From NCBI GenBank assembly GCA_016717855.1, contig JADKEV010000003.1, positions 1 through 64,000 of the forward strand: a stretch of DNA of 64,000 nucleotides. Direction: 5' to 3'. The stretch is from Betaproteobacteria bacterium (GTDB lineage Bacteria; Pseudomonadota; Gammaproteobacteria; Burkholderiales; Casimicrobiaceae). Under the pieces are notes generated by a model. It was not told the origin of the DNA and did not search any database. It was given only the letters and a program-made list of their open reading frames with translations. This document shows, one piece after another, positions 59,328 to 64,000 of the stretch. The stretch's first letter is position 1. The number at the start of each line of letters is the position of its first letter. The translations under genes and the position numbers were made by a program.

Positions 59328-62084
59328 TTACGGTGAAAAGCTCGTCCCGCAATTCGCATTCAGGTACGGCTGCAGCAGCGCCCACGTTGTCCGCGTCGCG
59401 CCACCGCCAACCGCACCGTTCGTCACCGCCGTTCCGGTCAGTCCGAACATCGCGCGCAACAGGATCAGGCCGTCGGTGAGCGCGTCGACCGCGCTGTTGC
59501 CGTCGACATCCAGTGTGCACCCGCCCTGGAAGATGTTGCCGGTGCTGACCCAGAACTTGGCCGACACCGCGCCGATGTGCAGCGTGCTGGACGTGATCTC
59601 GCTGGGCAACGACGATGCGGTGTGGCGCACGCAGACGTACTTGCCATTGGTGATGCCGCCGGAGACGATGTAGCCGAGGCTGATGTCGCAATCGCTGCAG
59701 TTAGCGGCCGTCGACGCGCAATACGTGCTGCCCGGCTGCCCGTCGACATACACACCTCCGGTCTGGCCGATGAGGCCCGTGATCTGCACCGGTCCCGCGG
59801 TGCGCACGGACGAGACGGGCACATTGTTCTGCGCGGAGAACGCGAACGGATCCGGCGTGGTGTCGCCCGCAGTCAGGTCCGTCGTGAGCAGGCTGATGAA
59901 TCCGTCGCCGCCGTAGACGCCCGGAACGGCGGGCCCGCCGCCGAACGTGCCTTGCGCGCCACCGCTGACACCGGGGAAAGTGTTGGTCGGGGACTGCGTC
60001 CTTCCTGCGACATACAGGTTTCCGTTCACCGGATCGAGCGTGAGCGCGAAACCCAGGTTGTAGCCGACGGCGCCGAGGAGCGTCGATTGCAGGATGCTGG
60101 TCAGCCCGGCATTGAGCCGGCTCAGCGCAACGTCGAGCAGGCCGGCCTGGACTTCCTGAACCCCGCCGACGAGGCCGGGGAAGTTCAGGGCGCCCGATAT
60201 ACCGGCGACATAGATCTCTCCCGTCGAAGGATGAATGGCGAGGGCATATGCCCGATCGCTGGAACCGGTACCGCCGATGAACGTCGATACCCGCACGGTG
60301 GCAAGATCGGGACTCAGGCGGCTGACGAACATGTCGATGGCGATCGCCACCGGCTGCGCGCCGCCGGCGAGGCCCGGAAACGGGATGTTCGAACTCGTGC
60401 CGCCGAAGCCGGCCACGTATACATCGTTGTTGATCGGATGGACGGCCAGCGCGGTCACGAAGTCCTGCGTGGCGGAACTGCCGAGATACGTGGAGCGCAC
60501 GATCGGGGACAGGTCCGGGAGAAGTGCGGTGACGAATCCATCGGTGCCGCCGGCGAAGGTGGGCTGGGCGCCGCCCGCGGTGCCGGGGAACGGATCGGAG
60601 TTGGTCAACCCGCCCACGTAGACGATGCCGCTCGATGGATGAATGGCCAGCGCCGACCCGCGTTCCTGCCCGGCGCCGCCGACGTAGGTCGAGCGGAACA
60701 GCGTGCCCAGATCGGCGCTGAGGCGGCTGACGAATGCGTCATCGCCCCCGGCATAGGTTGGCTGCGCTGCGCCGGCGTCGGCGCCGGCCAGTGTCGCGGA
60801 TGTCGTGGTGCCGGCCACGTAGATTTCACCGCTGACCGGATGGATGGCCACTGCCGTAGATGCTGCGCCGCCTATCACGGCCGTCGCCGAGATCGTCGTG
60901 AGGGCGGCGTTGAAACGACTGACGGTGTCCCCGATCGCCAAATACACATCGCCGCCGGTCGGGTGAATGGCCAAGCCGGCGGCGTAGCTGAATGCCGCGT
61001 CGTAGACGCTCGAAGTACTGGGACTACCCTGCGCGTAACTCGACTGGTGCAGCGTTTTCAGGTCGGCACTGAAGCGGCTGACGAAGGAAACCAGGCCGGC
61101 GCTCGCGGGAATGGCTCCGCCTGTCATCTGCGGGAACGGATTGGAGTCCGTGAAGCCCGCCACATAGACTTCATGGCTCGCCGGATGGATCGCGATCGCC
61201 TTCACGTCCTCGTTGCCGGCTCCGCCGAGATAGGTCGATTGCAGCAGCGGATCGATCACCAGCGGCCGTGCAGCGTCGTATGCAGCCACCACGAAACCGT
61301 ATTGCCGGGTCGCGGCGTCGAGCGCGTAACGCACGTCTACGCCCTCGCGCCGGCCCAGACTGTCTTCCTGGAACGCCACGGGTGCGGTGAACGCGATCGG
61401 TCCGTTGCCGGTGTCGACGATGAGTTCGCCGGCCGCGCCGAGCGCCAGATGCATGGCGCCGTCGATGCGCAGGCGGATGCGGCGCGGGTCCTGTCCCGGC
61501 GCGACGGTGAAGATCTTCTCGACGTTGGCGCCGGTCGCGCGCAACTGCACGTTCACGCCGGGGAACACGTCGCCGAGAGCGATGCGCTCGAATGTCTGCA
61601 GATCGCGTCGATGGCGCGCTGTGTCGTGGTCGTTGAAGTAGCTGACACGCGCTGTCGCTTCGCGCGCCCCTGCGGGCGTTGCCGTGATCGGCTGCTGATC
61701 CGGGCCGACGAAGGTTTCGGTAATCGCCCAACCCGATGTGCGTGCATCGGGGCGCGTTGCATTCGAATCCGATTGCGCGGCACCTGCGCCGTCAGCGCCG
61801 GGACCCGCAATGCGCCGCCCCGGCAGGCTGTAGACGAGACGACCCTCCTGGGTGACGTAGAGAGTGCCGGCAAACGTCTGTGCCGCATACGCTGCGCGCG
61901 AATCCCATTGTCCGTCATTGGCGACGAACGGCACCGCAACCTGCGCGAGCTTCTGCGCGGTGCCCACATCGACCGCACCACGGGCCGGCGCAGCGAGCAG
62001 CATCGCCGACATCGACAATACAACGCATGAAATGAAACCGCTGCGCGCCCCACGGCGCGCCAACCTGGCAGACGAGAATCGCAC
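59328..62084 (-). CDS. large secreted SBBP-repeat beta-propeller protein
   Basis: 918 residues. Signal peptide at the start (GFISCVVLSMSAMLLAAPARGA). Residues about 45-290 match the DUF7948-like domain that precedes SBBP repeats. Residues about 285-740 hold some seven propeller blades (IAIHPASHEVYVAGFTDSNPF, AIHPSSGIVYVGGLTNSDPF, with GGAQP and FVSRLSADL). A C-terminal part has Cys clusters and a dockerin/EF-hand-like DVDGNSAVDALTDGLILLR. Probably cell-surface or secreted and adhesive or ligand-binding. GTG start with GGGGGAG upstream, coupled to the gene before it. Confidence 0.82.
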   Translation of the reverse strand: MRFSSARLARRGARSGFISCVVLSMSAMLLAAPARGAVDVGTAQKLAQVAVPFVANDGQWDSRAAYAAQTFAGTLYVTQEGRLVYSLPGRRIAGPGADGAGAAQSDSNATRPDARTSGWAITETFVGPDQQPITATPAGAREATARVSYFNDHDTARHRRDLQTFERIALGDVFPGVNVQLRATGANVEKIFTVAPGQDPRRIRLRIDGAMHLALGAAGELIVDTGNGPIAFTAPVAFQEDSLGRREGVDVRYALDAATRQYGFVVAAYDAARPLVIDPLLQSTYLGGAGNEDVKAIAIHPASHEVYVAGFTDSNPFPQMTGGAIPASAGLVSFVSRFSADLKTLHQSSYAQGSPSTSSVYDAAFSYAAGLAIHPTGGDVYLAIGDTVSRFNAALTTISATAVIGGAASTAVAIHPVSGEIYVAGTTTSATLAGADAGAAQPTYAGGDDAFVSRLSADLGTLFRSTYVGGAGQERGSALAIHPSSGIVYVGGLTNSDPFPGTAGGAQPTFAGGTDGFVTALLPDLSPIVRSTYLGSSATQDFVTALAVHPINNDVYVAGFGGTSSNIPFPGLAGGAQPVAIAIDMFVSRLSPDLATVRVSTFIGGTGSSDRAYALAIHPSTGEIYVAGISGALNFPGLVGGVQEVQAGLLDVALSRLNAGLTSILQSTLLGAVGYNLGFALTLDPVNGNLYVAGRTQSPTNTFPGVSGGAQGTFGGGPAVPGVYGGDGFISLLTTDLTAGDTTPDPFAFSAQNNVPVSSVRTAGPVQITGLIGQTGGVYVDGQPGSTYCASTAANCSDCDISLGYIVSGGITNGKYVCVRHTASSLPSEITSSTLHIGAVSAKFWVSTGNIFQGGCTLDVDGNSAVDALTDGLILLRAMFGLTGTAVTNGAVGGGATRTTWALLQPYLNANCGTSFSP

Positions 62085-62085
62085 T

Positions 62086-62307
62086 TCACTCCCCCTTTTT
62101 TTTGGTCAACTTCTGATTGCTAGCCGGGTCCAGGCAGTTGTCCTTGCGAAGACCGCCTGGAACAACGTCGGTGACGCACCACGCGGAACCTCGCCCGCGG
62201 GCGCCGTAACTGAGTACGGTCTTGCCTACCGTGCAGATCAGGTCCTGCTTCCCGTCCTCCTCTTCGACGTGCATGGTGCATTCCGAGGTTCCGGGCGGCG
62301 CCGTCAT
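62086..62307 (-). CDS. small Cys-containing protein, coupled to the propeller gene
   Basis: 73 residues with four Cys (SECTMHVEE, LICTVGK, WCVTDV, NCLD) and no signal peptide. Its TGA is 1 base from the GTG of the 918-residue protein, which argues it is a real, translationally coupled gene. The KLTKKKGE end is due to the A/G-rich ribosome site. No family recognised. Confidence 0.4.
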   Translation of the reverse strand: MTAPPGTSECTMHVEEEDGKQDLICTVGKTVLSYGARGRGSAWCVTDVVPGGLRKDNCLDPASNQKLTKKKGE

Positions 62308-62334
62308 GGCGCGCTTCCTGGTGGCATTGCGGTC

Positions 62335-62589
62335 CTACTTTACCAGACGCACCGTTCCGGCGTGCCCTGCATCCTGAGCTTGATCGGTTTGCCAGACTAC
62401 CTGCGCGGTGCCCGGGCCGTCCGGCGTAAACCGCACAATCACTTCCAGGTCCCCGAGGGATTGCGCTCCCGGCAGCGCGCGTCCCATTTGATCACGGCCC
62501 TTTCGAGTGAGACTGGCCCCGGCGGCTTCTTCTCGATCCCTGCCTTGTGTCCAAAATCCAATTACCAGGACGCGGTAGCGGTCGTTCAT
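62335..62589 (-). CDS. small hypothetical protein
   Basis: 84 residues; the second half (GDLEVIVRFTPDGPGTAQVVWQ) has a protein-like hydrophobic/charged pattern. Lies 27 bases before the 73-residue gene on the same strand. Could be a real small gene or a remnant. No family recognised. Confidence 0.3.
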   Translation of the reverse strand: MNDRYRVLVIGFWTQGRDREEAAGASLTRKGRDQMGRALPGAQSLGDLEVIVRFTPDGPGTAQVVWQTDQAQDAGHAGTVRLVK

Positions 62590-63253
62590 GATCGAAACGG
62601 CGCGCGGCAGGATGCCAGTTTCAACGTCTTGTTCAATTGAATCGCTGCGCCCTTGCTCCCGTAGCGCCCATCACGGGAAATCCCTGTAAGTCTGGGTTCC
62701 TGCCCGGGGATCTTTGGACCCGCTAGCGACCTCGGGCCTTCCTTTTCCCAGAGAGCCACGCCAACGCGTCTGCCTCATCCGCTCGGGCGCCTTCCGGTCA
62801 ACGCAAGAGATACGACTTGCTCGCACTTCGTCCATCGAACGGGATCCCCATAGTTTGTAAACTCGCAGACGTACCATTGCTAATCTTCGTGTGACGGTCC
62901 GGTTTCGGGGCACAGCCTACGACCGTAACGGGTCGTTGGCCGCCGCTGATTGCCGCCAGTCCAATGTACGCCCCGTCTGTTGGGACGTTCAATCGGGAGA
63001 TTCCCTGACTGCTGGGGTTGCACCACGCTTCCAAACGCAACCCCCCCCCTCTTGTCCATTCGCAACGGCCGCAATGCACTGGACACCAGCCCGTCAAAAA
63101 AGAACCGTCGGTCAACAACCAATGGAAGACGGATCACGAACGATGTCCACGTACTCGCTTGCGAGGAACTTAATCGTGGTCTGTCCCCCATTTGCTAGGA
63201 TAATGGGGCCTGGGCCACTGAATTGCCTGTCCTTAGGCAGCAGACGCTGGCGC
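62590..63253. other. about 660-base region with no confident gene
   Basis: Lower GC than average, with a nine-C run at 63041-63049. Only frames of 60-110 codons cross it, on both strands, with no ribosome sites and no known relatives. Possibly degraded accessory DNA. No RNA gene or terminator recognised. Confidence 0.5.
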
Positions 63254-63487
63254 CTATCCCCCCTCGAGATGCGGAAAGAAATCGAGCGCGACACCCTCGT
63301 GCAGCCGCGTCGACAGCGGGACCGCCTCGTCGCCGATCGAGGCGACCCAGATGTCGTGCTGCCCTTGCAGCCGCTCGATCACCTCCGCCACCGTCGTGCC
63401 CTCCGGCAACTCGAGATGCGTCGAGGCCACGCCCCCGGGGAGGAAGCGCCGCAGGTTGCCGTGCATGGTGACTTCGATGCGGATCAC
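63254..63487 (-). CDS. MoaD/ThiS-like beta-grasp protein ending in Gly-Gly
   Basis: 77 residues with the ubiquitin-like pattern of MoaD/ThiS sulfur carriers (LELPEGTTVAEVIERLQGQ, then GVALDFFPHLEGG). The very last two residues are Gly-Gly, the group that is adenylated and thiocarboxylated in sulfur carriers. GTG 63487 overlaps the stop of the molybdenum hydroxylase gene (GTGA), so the two are translationally coupled. A role in molybdenum cofactor sulfuration or supply for that enzyme is likely but inferred. Confidence 0.75.
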   Translation of the reverse strand: MIRIEVTMHGNLRRFLPGGVASTHLELPEGTTVAEVIERLQGQHDIWVASIGDEAVPLSTRLHEGVALDFFPHLEGG

Positions 63488-64000
63488 TTCCGGCGGGCCC
63501 GCAGTTCGCGGGCGATTTTCTCGGCGGTCATCGGCAGCGACGGCAGCCAGAAGCCGGTCGCGGCGGCAATCGCATTGGCGATCGCCGCCGGCGGCTCGAT
63601 GCAGGGTGGCTCGCCGACACCCTTGGCGCCATAGGGTCCGGCAACGGACGCACACTCGACGAGGATGCTCTCGATGTCCGGCACGTCCAGTGCCGTGGGC
63701 ATCTTGTAGTCGGTGAGGTTGGCATTCATTACCTTGCCATCCTGATACACGATTTCTTCCGACAGCGCCTGGCCGATCCCCTGCGCGACGCCGCCCTCGA
63801 TCTGCCCCTCGATGTAGGTCGGGTTGATGGCGAAGCCGACATCCTGCGCCACGACGTAGCGATGAATGTCGACCGTGCCGGTATCCGGATCGACCGACAG
63901 ATCGACCGCATGGGCATGGAAGCTGGGCGTGTTCCAGGCCGGCAGTGGATGATTCTCCAGCCGGCCCGGATCATAGGCAGGGGAGGGCGAAATCGCCGTG
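63484..64000 (-). CDS. xanthine dehydrogenase/aldehyde oxidoreductase-family molybdenum subunit (C-terminal part)
   Basis: Only the last 171 residues are in the window; the 5' part lies beyond 64000. The sequence matches the Moco-binding large subunit of the xanthine dehydrogenase family: HAHAVDLSVDPDTGTVDIHRYVV, IEGQIEGGVAQGIGQALSEE, TDYKMPTALDVPDI and GAKGVGEPP, whose Glu is the catalytic base in the family. Substrate unknown. Confidence 0.9.
   Translation of the reverse strand, partial: TAISPSPAYDPGRLENHPLPAWNTPSFHAHAVDLSVDPDTGTVDIHRYVVAQDVGFAINPTYIEGQIEGGVAQGIGQALSEEIVYQDGKVMNANLTDYKMPTALDVPDIESILVECASVAGPYGAKGVGEPPCIEPPAAIANAIAAATGFWLPSLPMTAEKIARELRARRK

Noticed and set aside
63041..63049. 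Nine-C run as a phase-variation switch
   Set aside because: Not inside or in front of a credible gene.

Overview
The window is high-GC (mostly about 65-70 %) chromosomal DNA from a betaproteobacterium. The best evidence is a conserved housekeeping order typical of that class: fur / bamE-dapB-carA-carB-greA-yhbY-rlmE-ftsH-folP-glmM, preceded by argF, rpsT and murJ. The protein sequences also fit (FtsH beginning NN..KQ, YajQ, MmsA, TRAP transporters, a PA0069-type radical SAM protein). No rRNA, tRNA or CRISPR array was seen, so a genus cannot be named.

Layout. 1-6.2 kb: malate synthase (glyoxylate shunt), YajQ, a secreted AroQ-gamma-type chorismate mutase, ArgF, ribosomal protein S20 and the lipid II flippase MurJ. 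6.2-21.4 kb: the housekeeping block, interrupted by an IdnO-like SDR plus a secreted TPR protein (between dapB and carA) and by a cytochrome c / Ig-like / DUF5648-like fusion (between folP and glmM). 21.4-29.9 kb: an orphan TRAP binding protein, an unrecognised protein built from two tandem copies of a G-S-H-G-G domain, an operon of a large unknown protein with argE and an AstE/AspA-like hydrolase, a broken aldehyde dehydrogenase, and an SDR. 30-45.3 kb: an orphan GspE/PilB ATPase, a methyltransferase, a secreted protein, a YadA-like trimeric adhesin, a radical SAM protein, an MFS transporter, mmsA, a TauE/SafE permease, a secreted beta-propeller, and a divergent HtrA-like protease / Hsp20 pair with a sigma-32-like promoter between them.

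45.3-58 kb is mostly one minus-strand catabolic region: SMP-30 lactonase, a frameshifted NMT1-type binding protein, a FadR-type GntR regulator with no standard start codon for its full DNA-binding domain, an isopropylmalate/tartrate dehydrogenase-like enzyme, a Gfo/Idh/MocA oxidoreductase, a complete TRAP transporter (dctPQM), an FAH-family hydrolase and a ketopantoate-reductase-like enzyme. The gene set suggests uptake and oxidation of a sugar acid or related organic acid. The substrate is an inference. Palindromic operators lie in the lactonase promoter and next to the FAH promoter, and three interspersed palindromic repeats punctuate the region.

58-64 kb looks like accessory DNA: a tyrosine recombinase that has lost catalytic residues, two base-composition-poor intergenic stretches, two tiny genes coupled to a 918-residue secreted SBBP-repeat beta-propeller, and the 3' end of a molybdenum hydroxylase translationally coupled to a MoaD/ThiS-like protein ending in Gly-Gly.

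No obvious new defence island or phage is present. The most novel-looking items are the duplicated G-S-H-G-G protein, the cytochrome fusion, the operator architecture of the catabolic region, and the cluster of recently broken genes.
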